Positions 34,822 through 42,627 of a stretch of 52,416 nt of DNA are shown here, piece by piece (position 1 is the stretch's first letter; the number at the start of each line of letters is the position of its first letter). Origin of the DNA: a bacterium (lineage in GTDB: Bacteria > Bacillota > Clostridia > Lachnospirales > Lachnospiraceae). The notes under the pieces were generated by a model. The model saw nothing but the letters and a program-made list of their open reading frames with translations. It made no database searches and was not told the origin of the DNA. The DNA lies in NCBI GenBank assembly GCA_030524675.1, contig JAUNGE010000023.1, positions 1 to 52,416 on the forward strand. Reading direction: 5' to 3'. The position numbers were made by a program, and so were the translations under genes.

Positions 34822-35038
34822 ACAAAATGTTCGGTTGCCATACATTGCTTGATATTTATTCACGAATATGGAGACACAAAAAAGTAACCAGCGAGCTGCT
34901 TTCATTATCTACGGGAATACATTCTGTCACTATACGCAATATTCTTAGTTCTCTAAAAAAGATGGGGTAATATCAATCAAATTTGGAACAAGTGGAGCAA
35001 CTCTAAATTGTCCATTAAGTGAGATAAATACAATATAA
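34822..35038 (+). pseudogene. Rrf2-family regulator fragment with frameshifts
   Basis: Three consecutive frames together spell an Rrf2-type winged helix: KCSVAIHCLIFIHEYGDT, then KKVTSELLSLSTGIHSVTIR and NILSSLKKMG, then ISIKFGTSGATLNCPLSEI. The first shift is at a run of six A (about 34878-34883), the second at GGGG/TAA (about 34966-34971). No ATG is in place where the family starts, and the C-terminal half is missing. The fragment ends at a TAA 63 bases before the LysR start. It cannot make the normal protein. Confidence 0.75.
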
Positions 35039-35100
35039 TGGAGGATTCCAAAATCTGCGGTTCATCCACAGGATTTGCGAAGAAAGGGCGGTGTTCAATC

Positions 35101-35994
35101 ATGTACAATCCTCAGCTTGAAACATTTATCCGTGTTGCGGATGCCGGCAGTTTTAATAAGGCTGCTGAACAATCTTATATTACGCCTACAGCAGTTATCA
35201 AACAGATCAATCTTTTGGAAGCGGATCTGGACGTGAAGCTCTTTGAGCGCACTCATCGCGGGCTGACGCTGACAAAGGCCGGAATATCTCTGTACAATGA
35301 TACAAAATATGTGATTCAATATTGCAAAGATTCTGTGATTCGGGCAAAAAACGCAATGCTGGAGGAAGATAATGTCATTCGCATCGGAACCTCTCCCATG
35401 ACGCCTGCCCAAATTTTGGTGGAATTATGGCCAAAAATCCATGCACTTCGTCCGGAAATCAAGTTCCAGCTGGTTCCTTTTGAAAACACACCGGAAAATG
35501 CAAGAGAAATATTGAAAAATCTTGGGCGGAATATTGATGTCGTGGCCGGAATCTTTGATAATACAATGCTGAATCTGAGAAATTGCGATGGCTTTGAGCT
35601 TTATCGGCAGCCAATCTGCTGCGCAGTATCGATTCACCATCGGCTTGCGAGTAAAAATCGGCTGACTGTGCAGGATCTGTACGGCGAACGGCTGATGTTG
35701 ATGCAGCGAAATTGGAGCCATTATGTAGACTTACTCAGAGATGATATCTGGCAGAACCATAACGAAATTCAAATCGTGGATTTTGATTTTTACAATGTAG
35801 ACGTTTTTAACCGATGTGAAAACAGCAACGATGTGCTGATGGCGGTTCAGGCGTGGGATCATGTGCATCCCCTGTTAAAAATCATTCCTGTAGAGTGGAA
35901 TCATACGATTCCTTATGGTCTGCTCCATTCATACACTCCATCACAAACAGTAAAACATTTCCTGGAAGCAATCCAAACAGTACTGCAGAAATAA
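35101..35994 (+). CDS. LysR-family transcriptional regulator
   Basis: 297 residues. The N-terminal winged helix is canonical (MYNPQLETFIRVADAGSFNK, then AAEQSYITPTAVIKQINLLE and RTHRGLTLTKAG). The C-terminal effector domain is complete, with GTSPMTPAQILVELWPKI starting its first lobe. The ATG at 35101 begins the conserved sequence, and AAAGGGCGGTG lies about 8-18 bases upstream. In-frame codons before it belong to the leader and overlap the Rrf2 remnant. Its target may be the lost gene whose tail is at 35995-36198, or the divergently placed flavoprotein gene at 36224-36703; neither can be decided. Confidence 0.88.
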   Translation: MYNPQLETFIRVADAGSFNKAAEQSYITPTAVIKQINLLEADLDVKLFERTHRGLTLTKAGISLYNDTKYVIQYCKDSVIRAKNAMLEEDNVIRIGTSPMTPAQILVELWPKIHALRPEIKFQLVPFENTPENAREILKNLGRNIDVVAGIFDNTMLNLRNCDGFELYRQPICCAVSIHHRLASKNRLTVQDLYGERLMLMQRNWSHYVDLLRDDIWQNHNEIQIVDFDFYNVDVFNRCENSNDVLMAVQAWDHVHPLLKIIPVEWNHTIPYGLLHSYTPSQTVKHFLEAIQTVLQK

Positions 35995-36198
35995 AAATTT
36001 ATCATTTTTACTTGGACAGGAGCGATATCTACAAAGGAGAACTCTCCCTCCCCTATTGCCAATGTAATTGCCAGAGTACATTCGTCTTTTGATATTCCCA
36101 TGTCTTTTGATATTTCCATTGGAAATACAGGGAAAAAACTTGAGAAGCCACGAGAATACGACCGTATCAAGGCGCAAAAATACAGGACGGCGGAATAG
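35995..36198 (+). pseudogene. Coding-like remnant, C-terminal fragment
   Basis: An open frame without a start codon runs from the LysR stop to TAG at 36196-36198. It reads TWTGAISTKENSPSP, then FDIPMSFDISIGNTGKK and PREYDRIKAQKYRTAE. Its composition is protein-like and it ends right at a strong terminator, as the 3' end of a gene would. I do not recognise the parent family; it may be the end of a gene deleted between the LysR gene and here. Confidence 0.4.
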
Positions 36199-36231
36199 TC
36201 AGCACCTGCTCCGCCGTCCCTCTTTATTTTT
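36185..36231. terminator. Bidirectional terminator
   Basis: GGACGGCGGA (36185-36194) pairs perfectly with TCCGCCGTCC (36210-36219). T-rich sequence follows on both strands (CTCTTTATTTTT on plus; TGTATTTTTG on minus). It serves the minus-strand flavoprotein gene at 36224-36703. Confidence 0.85.
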
Positions 36232-36703
36232 CATTCACTAATTTTCCTGTCATATGTTCCACTTTAATCGCGATCATTTGAACAGCATGGATTGCAGGTT
36301 TTTTCATTTCTGCTTCCGCCTCTTCTCTTGATGGATAATATTTCAATGCCATTTTGAGCAGACGATCCTCCATCATTTCTGTGTCATCAACGAGTTCTGC
36401 TCTGCCAAATATGACAATGCTTGTGGAATTCCATTCCCAGTTTCCCTCTGTTTTAAATCCCTGATTCCATACTGTAAAACAAACTTTATCACAATTCTTT
36501 ATTGCATCAATTTTATGCCCGCTTTTCGCGCCGTGTAAATAGATGCAGTTGTCGCTCTCATCATAATAGAAATTGACAGGCACAGTATATGGATATCCGT
36601 CATCTCCAACAACAGAAAAAGCGGCCCGTTTTTCTTCTTTTAAGATACGCCTACATTCTTCATCCGATACTTGCTGTTTAGATCTTCTCATTTCTCGAAA
36701 CAT
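36224..36703 (-). CDS. Pyridoxamine 5'-phosphate oxidase-like (NimA-type) flavoprotein
   Basis: 159 residues. The split-barrel FMN-binding fold of the PPOX/nitroimidazole-reductase (NimA-like) group is indicated by MRRSKQQVSDEECRRILKEE, AAFSVVGDDGYPYTVPVNFY, YLHGAKSGHKIDAIKNCDKV and the C-terminal HMTGKL. Such proteins bind FMN or haem, and some reduce nitro compounds; the physiological substrate is usually unknown. The ATG at 36703 has AGGAGG 7 bases upstream. No cofactor-specific residue can be assigned by eye. Confidence 0.85.
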   Translation of the reverse strand: MFREMRRSKQQVSDEECRRILKEEKRAAFSVVGDDGYPYTVPVNFYYDESDNCIYLHGAKSGHKIDAIKNCDKVCFTVWNQGFKTEGNWEWNSTSIVIFGRAELVDDTEMMEDRLLKMALKYYPSREEAEAEMKKPAIHAVQMIAIKVEHMTGKLVNEK

Positions 36704-36820
36704 TTTTTTCCTCCTACTATTGGGTTCTAAGACTCCCGATTTATCGATTCGTTTGCCAATGCAAGTATAACACATCTTCACATAAGAGACAATTCGCGTT
36801 TTATATCCGTTATGTATCCG

Positions 36821-37447
36821 TTACGGCAAAACTGGTCTCGAAGGAACGCTGGATAAAAACAACTGCGGGTCCTCGCATGTCATCAGACCACTCATAACAC
36901 AACCGCCTCTCGCACCAGCGTTCAGCACAGATTTGATGTTTTGCGGTGTAATACCGCCGATGGCCCACACTGGAATATCCACACTCTGGCAGACTGCCTG
37001 AAGGAATGAAAGTCCTCTGGGTTCCAGCCCTTTTTTACAGTCTGTGGCAAATATATGTCCGGCAATGACATAAGTACAGCCAAGTTTTTCCGCCTCTCTG
37101 GCTTCCTCCACAGAATGGCAGGAAGCCCCGAGGATCGAAAACCGCTCGCGCTGCTCCTTGGAAAGCGTCCGCAGAATCGGAAGCGGCAGATGGAGAGCAT
37201 CCACTCCCAATCTCTCCGCCACCTGGGGCTTTCCGTGGAGAATGAGGGGAACACTATGCACCTGACAGATGGGTATCACCTGCTCTGCCAACCTTCTGTA
37301 TTCTTCTTCCTCCAAGTCTTTTTCCCTCAAAATAATCCCCCCAATTCCGGCAGCCGCAATCCGTTCCAGCCGAATCAGGAAATTTTCTTTGCACAATCTG
37401 CGGTTCGTCACACATAAAATATCAGAATCAAACATAAAGATAATCAT
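36821..37447 (-). CDS. thiE: Thiamine phosphate synthase / TenI-like protein
   Basis: 208 residues of a TIM-barrel protein of the ThiE/TenI family. It would join hydroxymethylpyrimidine pyrophosphate to the thiazole carboxylate phosphate, or isomerise the thiazole. Visible are ILCVTNRRLC at strand 1, IILREKD (the R-KD phosphate-binding segment), ILGASCHSVEEA, YVIAGHIFATDCKKGLEPRG and IPVWAIGGITPQNI. It has Leu/Ile where canonical ThiE has a longer N-terminus, so a TenI role is possible. The start overlaps the thiH end by 20 bases (or 8 with ATG 37435); neither has its own ribosome binding site, so translation is coupled. Last gene of the thi operon. Confidence 0.82.
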   Translation of the reverse strand: MIIFMFDSDILCVTNRRLCKENFLIRLERIAAAGIGGIILREKDLEEEEYRRLAEQVIPICQVHSVPLILHGKPQVAERLGVDALHLPLPILRTLSKEQRERFSILGASCHSVEEAREAEKLGCTYVIAGHIFATDCKKGLEPRGLSFLQAVCQSVDIPVWAIGGITPQNIKSVLNAGARGGCVMSGLMTCEDPQLFLSSVPSRPVLP

Positions 37448-38681
37448 TCAGCACAGGCTGAAGCCCTTCCTCAGAAATATCAGCATACATTTTTGCAAAA
37501 CTGCGGCTGTCATTGATTTCAAACTGCTCATCGCCTTCTGCCGCACCATTCTCCTTACCAGTGTATTTGCTCTCATGGTCGCCAATTCCAGTAGAAACAC
37601 CTGCGGACACTTTCGTCGCAGCAATCTTTACGATGCCATTGCGAAACTCGGCACTCTCACGAGAAGAAACCGTGATGCCTGCAAACGGCAGAAAAATCCG
37701 GTACGCGCACAACACCTGACACAACTGCCGCTCATGCACATCCAACGGGCTTATCTTATCATTATTGACAATAGGACGAAGCCGCGGGCAAGACAGAGAC
37801 ATCTCCGCATGTGGATACTTCCGCTGAAGATAATACACATGCAGAGCCGTTGCCAGCGCATCCTTGCGGAAATCTGCCAGCCCCAGCAGGGCAGAGAACG
37901 CAACGCCGCGCATTCCGCCCATCAAGGCCCGCTCCTGCGCTTCAAAGCGGTACGGCCAAACACGCTTGTGCCCCATCAGATGAAGCGTCTCGTACTTGTC
38001 AGCATCATATGTCTCCTGAAACACGGTGACATAATCTGCTCCACATTCTCTGAGATAGCGGTATTCGTCGCTGTTGACCGGATAAATCTCCAACCCTACC
38101 ATGCGAAAATACTTGCTGGCCAGCCTGCATGCCTCACCGATATATTCTACTCCGCTCATAGAACGGCTTTCACCAGTAAGCAGCAAAATTTCCTCCATTC
38201 CGGAATCTGCGATAATCTTCATCTCATGCTCAATCTGCTCCATATTCAGTTTCATTCGCCTAATATGATTGTAACAGTTAAACCCACAGTAAATGCAGTA
38301 ATTTTCACAGTAATTGGCGATATAGAGCGGTGTAAACAGATACACCGTATTCCCAAAATGTCTGCGCGTCTCCATTCTGGCTTTCTGCGCCATCTGCTCC
38401 AAAAAAGGTTCCGCTGCGGGGGACAAAAACGCCTTCAAATCCTCAATCGAACAAGTTTCATGCTGGAGTGCCGTCTGCACATCCCTGGCAGTATACTTGG
38501 AGGCGTCATAGCTGTTCATATGAGTCAGAACCTTCTCCATGACGTCCGACTGGATACGCTCCATTCCAGGCAGATATTCCATGTGATTCCTGCGGCTGGA
38601 TGGGTCATTCTCCAGCTGATGCTTGCGCGCCAGCGCTTCAGGACCTAAAAATTCAGAATCCACAAAAAATTGATTTTCCAT
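37428..38681 (-). CDS. thiH: 2-iminoacetate synthase (tyrosine lyase)
   Basis: 417-residue radical SAM enzyme that cleaves tyrosine to dehydroglycine (2-iminoacetate) for thiazole formation in anaerobes. The [4Fe-4S] cluster motif is CENYCIYCGFN (CxxxCxxC), preceded by the family's LYIANYC. A normal radical SAM core follows, with GLEIYPVNSDEYRYL and the C-terminal SCPRLRP. The ATG at 38681 follows AAGGGGGT; readings further upstream lie inside thiG. It begins 13 bases after the thiG stop. Use of ThiH rather than the oxygen-dependent ThiO fits an anaerobe. Confidence 0.95.
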   Translation of the reverse strand: MENQFFVDSEFLGPEALARKHQLENDPSSRRNHMEYLPGMERIQSDVMEKVLTHMNSYDASKYTARDVQTALQHETCSIEDLKAFLSPAAEPFLEQMAQKARMETRRHFGNTVYLFTPLYIANYCENYCIYCGFNCYNHIRRMKLNMEQIEHEMKIIADSGMEEILLLTGESRSMSGVEYIGEACRLASKYFRMVGLEIYPVNSDEYRYLRECGADYVTVFQETYDADKYETLHLMGHKRVWPYRFEAQERALMGGMRGVAFSALLGLADFRKDALATALHVYYLQRKYPHAEMSLSCPRLRPIVNNDKISPLDVHERQLCQVLCAYRIFLPFAGITVSSRESAEFRNGIVKIAATKVSAGVSTGIGDHESKYTGKENGAAEGDEQFEINDSRSFAKMYADISEEGLQPVLNDYLYV

Positions 38682-38694
38682 ATACCGCACCCCC

Positions 38695-39468
38695 TTAATC
38701 CCGCAGAAAACCAGTGAGAGGGTCTGACGCAGAGGCACCGCGCGCCAGTACACGTCCAAGGCCAGACAAATATGCCTGTCTGCCTGCCTCAATCGCTTTT
38801 CGGAATGCTAAGGCCATCATAGGTAAATCTCCCGCGGTTGCCAGAGCCGTGTTCGCCATAATCGCCGCAGCTCCCATTTCCATCGCCTCACACGCCTGGG
38901 ATGGGCGGCCGATTCCCGCATCCACAATAATGGGGAGGTCAATCTCATCAATCAGAATCTGGATAAATTCTCTGGTAGCCAATCCCTTATTGGAGCCAAT
39001 CGGGGAAGCCAGCGGCATCACTGCTGCTGCGCCCACATTCACCAAATCGCGCGCCACATTCAAATCAGGATACATATAAGGCAGTACGACAAATCCCTCT
39101 TTTGCCAAAATTTCTGTGGCACGGATGGTCTCATAGTTGTCCGGCAGCAGATATTTAGAATCATGCATAATCTCAATCTTCACAAAATCTCCGCACCCCA
39201 GTTCTCTGGCAAGCCTGGCAATGCGCACCGCTTCCTCAGCATTTCTGGCGCCAGATGTATTTGGCAGAAGTGTGACCCCCTTTGGAATATAATCCAGAAT
39301 ATTCTCATGTTCCTTTGTATTCGCGCGGCGCACTGCCAGCGTAATAATCTCTGCTCCCGCATCTCTCACGGCGGCTTCAATCAGGCTCAGGGAATACTTT
39401 CCCGACCCCAGGATAAAGCGCGAAGAAAACGCATGTCCTCCGATTATCAATTTGTCATCCGTCTGCAT
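38695..39468 (-). CDS. thiG: Thiazole synthase
   Basis: 257 residues, (beta-alpha)8 barrel. It condenses 1-deoxy-D-xylulose 5-phosphate, dehydroglycine and the sulfur carried by ThiS-thiocarboxylate into the thiazole phosphate. Family features are [17 protein letters not shown], the Schiff-base Lys in [28 protein letters not shown] and [26 protein letters not shown] precedes the ATG at 39468. The length is normal. It lies between thiF and thiH in the canonical order. Confidence 0.96.
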   Translation of the reverse strand: MQTDDKLIIGGHAFSSRFILGSGKYSLSLIEAAVRDAGAEIITLAVRRANTKEHENILDYIPKGVTLLPNTSGARNAEEAVRIARLARELGCGDFVKIEIMHDSKYLLPDNYETIRATEILAKEGFVVLPYMYPDLNVARDLVNVGAAAVMPLASPIGSNKGLATREFIQILIDEIDLPIIVDAGIGRPSQACEAMEMGAAAIMANTALATAGDLPMMALAFRKAIEAGRQAYLSGLGRVLARGASASDPLTGFLRD

Positions 39469-39498
39469 ATATAAATTACCTCCTATTTTTTATTCGTC

Positions 39499-40131
39499 TT
39501 ATGGCTGTGTCTCTCCGGCAATCAACCGCAGAATCATATTTGCCTCATGAGCCGCACAGACCATCACTCTGGAAGATATCAGGCCCAACCCCTCACTGGA
39601 ATCTGATACCTCATCTCCACATATATAAAAATGACTGGAAATCCGGCGGGTGCGAATACTGTTGGCTGTCCCCAGCCCTGCCATACCGGAACCGGCAACC
39701 AGATATTTCTCTGGAAAATGTTCCAGGACACCAGAAACCAGCATCGCTTTGGCCTCCGGACGGTCAAACGCCTCACAGACAAACATATCCTCCCCCAGCA
39801 ATCTCGGGATATTCTCCTCCGTCACTTTGACCGTGTCAATCGACACATGACAGTAAGGTGCGATTTCGGCCAGAGTATCCCTCAGCGCCTCCGTCTTCCA
39901 CTGCCCCAGCTGCCGGACAAAATACTGCTGTCGGTTCAAGTTGGTGATATCCACTCTGTCAAAGTCAATCAAGTGCAGCCATCCCACCCCTGCACGGGCC
40001 AATGCAACTGCAATGTTGGACCCTAATCCTCCCAACCCGCATACTGCCACATGCGAAGCACTGATTTTTTCCTGCAATGCTGTCCCATGCCGCTCGCACA
40101 GTGCCTGATAAAACTCCTCCTCTGTCAGCAT
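39499..40131 (-). CDS. thiF: Sulfur carrier protein adenylyltransferase
   Basis: 210 residues, E1-like Rossmann enzyme that adenylates the C-terminus of ThiS. The nucleotide loop is CGLGGLGSNIA, followed by LHLIDFDRVDITNLNRQQY, typical of the short ThiF subfamily found with thiS-thiG-thiH. GSGMAGLGTANSIRTRRI marks the C-terminal half. The start lies 4 bases after the thiS stop, indicating tight coupling. Confidence 0.95.
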   Translation of the reverse strand: MLTEEEFYQALCERHGTALQEKISASHVAVCGLGGLGSNIAVALARAGVGWLHLIDFDRVDITNLNRQQYFVRQLGQWKTEALRDTLAEIAPYCHVSIDTVKVTEENIPRLLGEDMFVCEAFDRPEAKAMLVSGVLEHFPEKYLVAGSGMAGLGTANSIRTRRISSHFYICGDEVSDSSEGLGLISSRVMVCAAHEANMILRLIAGETQP

Positions 40132-40135
40132 CCTG

Positions 40136-40333
40136 TCAACCTCCCCCTACAAAGCTGACAACTTCCAGAACATCTCCGTCCTGCAAAACCGTCTCGGCAT
40201 ACAAACGTTTCGGCACAATCTGCCCATTTTTCTCAACTGCAATGCGCGCTGGGTCAAATTTCGTTCCTGCCAGACATTCTGACAGTGTTCTGCCATCCAT
40301 ATGTTCCAGACATTCTCCATTCATCTTAATCAC
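40136..40333 (-). CDS. thiS: Sulfur carrier protein
   Basis: 65 residues with a ubiquitin-like fold. It ends in FVGGG, so the Gly-Gly terminus that is adenylated by ThiF and then thiocarboxylated is present, with one additional Gly. The internal [13 protein letters not shown] and [10 protein letters not shown] segments are typical. First gene of the thi operon. GGGAGGGT in the leader lies upstream of the ATG. Confidence 0.95.
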   Translation of the reverse strand: MIKMNGECLEHMDGRTLSECLAGTKFDPARIAVEKNGQIVPKRLYAETVLQDGDVLEVVSFVGGG

Positions 40334-40339
40334 AATCCT

Positions 40340-40470
40340 TACCCTCCCATCTATCTTTTATCCTGAGCATGTATTTCCCTCGGCGCGGCGGGCTTGCCTG
40401 CTTTGTGCGCCGCCGTGCGTGCTCTGTTTTTTAGAGCACATTTTCCTCAGCGCGGCGGGTGCATCCCGCC
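40340..40470. repeat. GC-rich repeated leader segment of thi operon
   Basis: On the minus strand, CCCGCCGCGCYGAGGRAAAT occurs twice (about 40450-40470 and 40374-40394), separated by a perfect hairpin GTGCTCT/AGAGCAC (about 40417-40437). The segment is far richer in GC than its surroundings, and each copy is preceded by a CCCGCC/GGCGGG-type stem. Confidence 0.6.
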
Positions 40471-40478
40471 CGGAGAGC

Positions 40479-40511
40479 TTTTATATAATAGGAAGTTCCT
40501 ATTATATAAAA
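40479..40511. promoter_or_regulatory. Perfect 16-bp inverted repeat in thi leader
   Basis: TTTTATATAATAGGAA (40479-40494), one base, TTCCTATTATATAAAA (40496-40511). It contains TATAAT on both strands and directly follows the T tract of the terminator hairpin. It could be an operator, a bidirectional -10 region or an RNA hairpin. Confidence 0.8.
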
Positions 40512-40562
40512 AAAAGCCGCACAAAGAAATACACCCGCGGTGGTGTACCCCTTTGTGCGGCT
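40506..40562 (-). terminator. Strong terminator close behind the thi promoter
   Basis: AGCCGCACAAAG (minus strand, 40562-40551) pairs with CTTTGTGCGGCT (40526-40515), 12 bp plus an inner TACACC/GGTGTA stem, followed by T8. It lies about 15 bases after the predicted transcription start and 175 bases before thiS. Confidence 0.85.
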
Positions 40563-40583
40563 ATCCGCTGCACTCTATCTGGA

Positions 40584-40612
40584 GTTATAACACAAAAAAT
40601 AAATGGTGTCAA
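40584..40612 (-). promoter_or_regulatory. Promoter upstream of thi operon
   Basis: On the minus strand TTGACA (40612-40607), 17 bases, TATAAC (40589-40584). It is downstream of the radical SAM gene stop, so it belongs to the thi leader or to a small RNA ended by the hairpin at 40506-40562. Confidence 0.75.
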
Positions 40613-40706
40613 GAATTTCCCAAATGGTAAGTTTACATTGTCCCAAATGATTACTATCACAAACTATCACTGTCATATCACTATCCGCTCACTCTCCCGT
40701 TCTCTG

Positions 40707-41720
40707 TCAGAACATGCGGGCACAAGCTGGCGATTCATACAATTTTCCATGCACAAAAAAGTTATATGAGCGGCACCCTCCAGCACAATACTTTCCATAC
40801 TGGCACTCGCCACACGTTCCAGTCAGCATGTCCCGACTAAATTTCCGATTGTAGGCAAATGCATCCGGCGACTCCCAAATCTCCCTCAGTGTTTTCTCCC
40901 TCAGATTTCCTTCATTGAATCGCTCATCATACATGGACTCACAGCCTCTGACATTCCCCACGCTGTCAATTCCAATCGAGGTCAGCCCTGCCCGACATCC
41001 TGAAAATATCGCCTTGCCGCTGAGATTTCCTCGCAGAAATCCTTCCATGTCTGTAAAATATCCGATATTGTCCCCAATTCCTATGGAAAATGGCGCTTCT
41101 TCCAAATGTTTTTCCACAAAATCAATCACCCTTTTATGGCGAAACACAAAATTCACGCCATTGTCCGCCGCATTTCCCATAGGAGAGCACGCCTGCAGCT
41201 GCCACGCAAACACAGGCCATTCTTTTATCTGCTGATAAAAAGCCTCCAGATACGCCACATTCTCCCCATTTATCGTGCTGATGATGGATACAGGAATCCC
41301 GTTCTGCGTCAACACCCTGACCGCTCTCTCCGCCCGCTCAAAACTTCCTGGCTGCCGGTACTTATCATGGATTGCTGCTGGTCCATCGACAGAAACAGCC
41401 ACAGACTCTATTGGAACCGCCTTCAGCCTCCGGATACTGTCCTCAGAAAAGAGATATCCATTCGTGATAATAGCCACTTTGACTCCTCGTTTTGTCAATG
41501 ACTGCGCAATCACATCCCAATCCGGACGCATAAACACCTCTCCACCAATCAGAGAGACCCTTCTGCACCCCAAATCAGCCAGCTGAGAAGCGACCTGAAG
41601 ACATTCTTCTGTTGTCAATTCCTCTTCTCTGGCATGTCCCCCTTTAGAGCCACAGTATTTACATGAAAAACAACAAGCCAACGTGATTTCCCAGACACAG
41701 CTTTTCAACTTAAATTTCAT
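40707..41720 (-). CDS. Radical SAM/SPASM-domain enzyme
   Basis: 337 residues. The radical SAM cluster motif is ACCFSCKYCGSK (CxxxCxxC), in the usual position after VWEITLA. GGEVFMRPDW follows as the GGE SAM-binding motif, and IITNGYL and VSVDGPAAIHD are normal core segments. The C-terminal SPASM-type cysteine cluster is present: SGCRAG, GCESMYDERF, TCGECQYGKYCAGGC and ACARMF. This architecture is typical of peptide- and protein-modifying maturases. The ATG at 41720 (AGAGGA upstream) overlaps the stop of the preceding gene by four bases (ATGA), so the two products are made together. The probable substrate or partner is that upstream protein. Confidence 0.88.
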   Translation of the reverse strand: MKFKLKSCVWEITLACCFSCKYCGSKGGHAREEELTTEECLQVASQLADLGCRRVSLIGGEVFMRPDWDVIAQSLTKRGVKVAIITNGYLFSEDSIRRLKAVPIESVAVSVDGPAAIHDKYRQPGSFERAERAVRVLTQNGIPVSIISTINGENVAYLEAFYQQIKEWPVFAWQLQACSPMGNAADNGVNFVFRHKRVIDFVEKHLEEAPFSIGIGDNIGYFTDMEGFLRGNLSGKAIFSGCRAGLTSIGIDSVGNVRGCESMYDERFNEGNLREKTLREIWESPDAFAYNRKFSRDMLTGTCGECQYGKYCAGGCRSYNFFVHGKLYESPACARMF

Positions 41721-42214
41721 TTTTTCCTCTTTTCTGTATCCTTCCAAAATCGTTCCTCAAAAAATTCTGGTGGTGCATACACCTCCCCGTCATACCCTCT
41801 GAAATCGGGCCCTTCCTTAAAAACTTCTGGCGCTGCATAAAGAACGTCTGTTGCTATATCACATGCGGTATCCGGTGATACACTATAATTTCTTGGATAT
41901 GCATCCCCATCCAGCCATTCTATAATTTCTCTCTCTTCCATCCTCTTATCAAAATCACTCAGAGATACCGCTCTGCTTCTTCTCTGCCACTCCCTGATAT
42001 CCGCTCTCAGCTCCGGATGTTTGTACATCACATACATTCTGACATCCTCCTCAGCTACAAGATTGGACGAAAGCAGCACCTCGCCAGTCTCCTTTCCCCT
42101 TGTCCCATACTTCACATATCTCACCTTATGTTCAGCCTCCAGATACAGTCCCGCACTTCCTGAAGCAATCCCTATTCCCATATGTACATGATTCACATTT
42201 TTCCACAAAACCAT
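41717..42214 (-). CDS. Unrecognised partner of the radical SAM enzyme, candidate substrate
   Basis: 165 residues, not recognised. The N-terminal part is globular in composition (WKNVNHVHMGIGIASGSAGL). A charged helix follows (about 66-103), then a C-terminal segment with two related motifs 20 residues apart: YAAPEVF (126-132) and YAPPEFF (146-152), each followed by Lys/Glu-Glu. There is one Cys (residue 118) and no signal peptide. GGGAGG lies about 11 bases before the ATG at 42214. Coupling to a SPASM enzyme and the repeated C-terminal motif suggest a ribosomally made, modified product; a helper role in the enzyme complex is equally possible. Confidence 0.65.
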   Translation of the reverse strand: MVLWKNVNHVHMGIGIASGSAGLYLEAEHKVRYVKYGTRGKETGEVLLSSNLVAEEDVRMYVMYKHPELRADIREWQRRSRAVSLSDFDKRMEEREIIEWLDGDAYPRNYSVSPDTACDIATDVLYAAPEVFKEGPDFRGYDGEVYAPPEFFEERFWKDTEKRKK

Positions 42215-42478
42215 ATGCAAACTTTCCTCCCTTCTTTCTCCTTCTCTCTCCTCCTGCTCTTTCTGCTCTATGTACAATGTTACTACTGCAGTACCCTTGT
42301 TTTCTGTTTTTTTATGCTCTGCCTCTCTTTTTTCTATTATATTAATGCATATACCATACCAGAGTCAAACAATATTTTAACCTTAATAAATAAAAAACCT
42401 ACCTTTGATAGCGCAGATGCCACAGTCCATGAATACATGTTTATTCATGTTTTTTGCATAAATCTGGTTGATAAAATA
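42215..42478. other. Divergent intergenic region
   Basis: No credible gene. The left part is pyrimidine-rich (leader of the radical SAM partner on the minus strand), the right part AT-rich, with CATGAATACATG/TTCATG short repeats around 42429-42450. Confidence 0.35.
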
Positions 42479-42507
42479 TTGACACAGCGACTTCACTTTG
42501 CTATAGT
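42479..42507 (+). promoter_or_regulatory. Promoter of oligopeptide-binding protein gene
   Basis: TTGACA (42479-42484), 17 bases, TATAGT (42502-42507); the start codon is 121 bases downstream. The leader contains TAGCTCCTAAAGGAGC-type pairing (about 42597-42611) just before the GGAGG site, which could cover it. Confidence 0.8.
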
Positions 42508-42627
42508 ATTAAAGAATCAAGAACTTATTTTTTACTGCTGTAAATGCAGTACGAACTACCCAGTAACTTCATTATTATAAGTTTCTTGTTTCTTATAGCT
42601 CCTAAAGGAGCAGAGGAGGGAAAAATT

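Noticed and set aside
34618-34905. Reading frames on both strands beside the IS605 left end
   Set aside because: They conflict with the promoter and the Rrf2 remnant and lack ribosome binding sites.
40334-40620. TPP riboswitch expected upstream of the thi operon
   Set aside because: The conserved CUGAGA and pyrophosphate-sensor motifs were not found on the minus strand; only hairpins without the riboswitch layout are seen.
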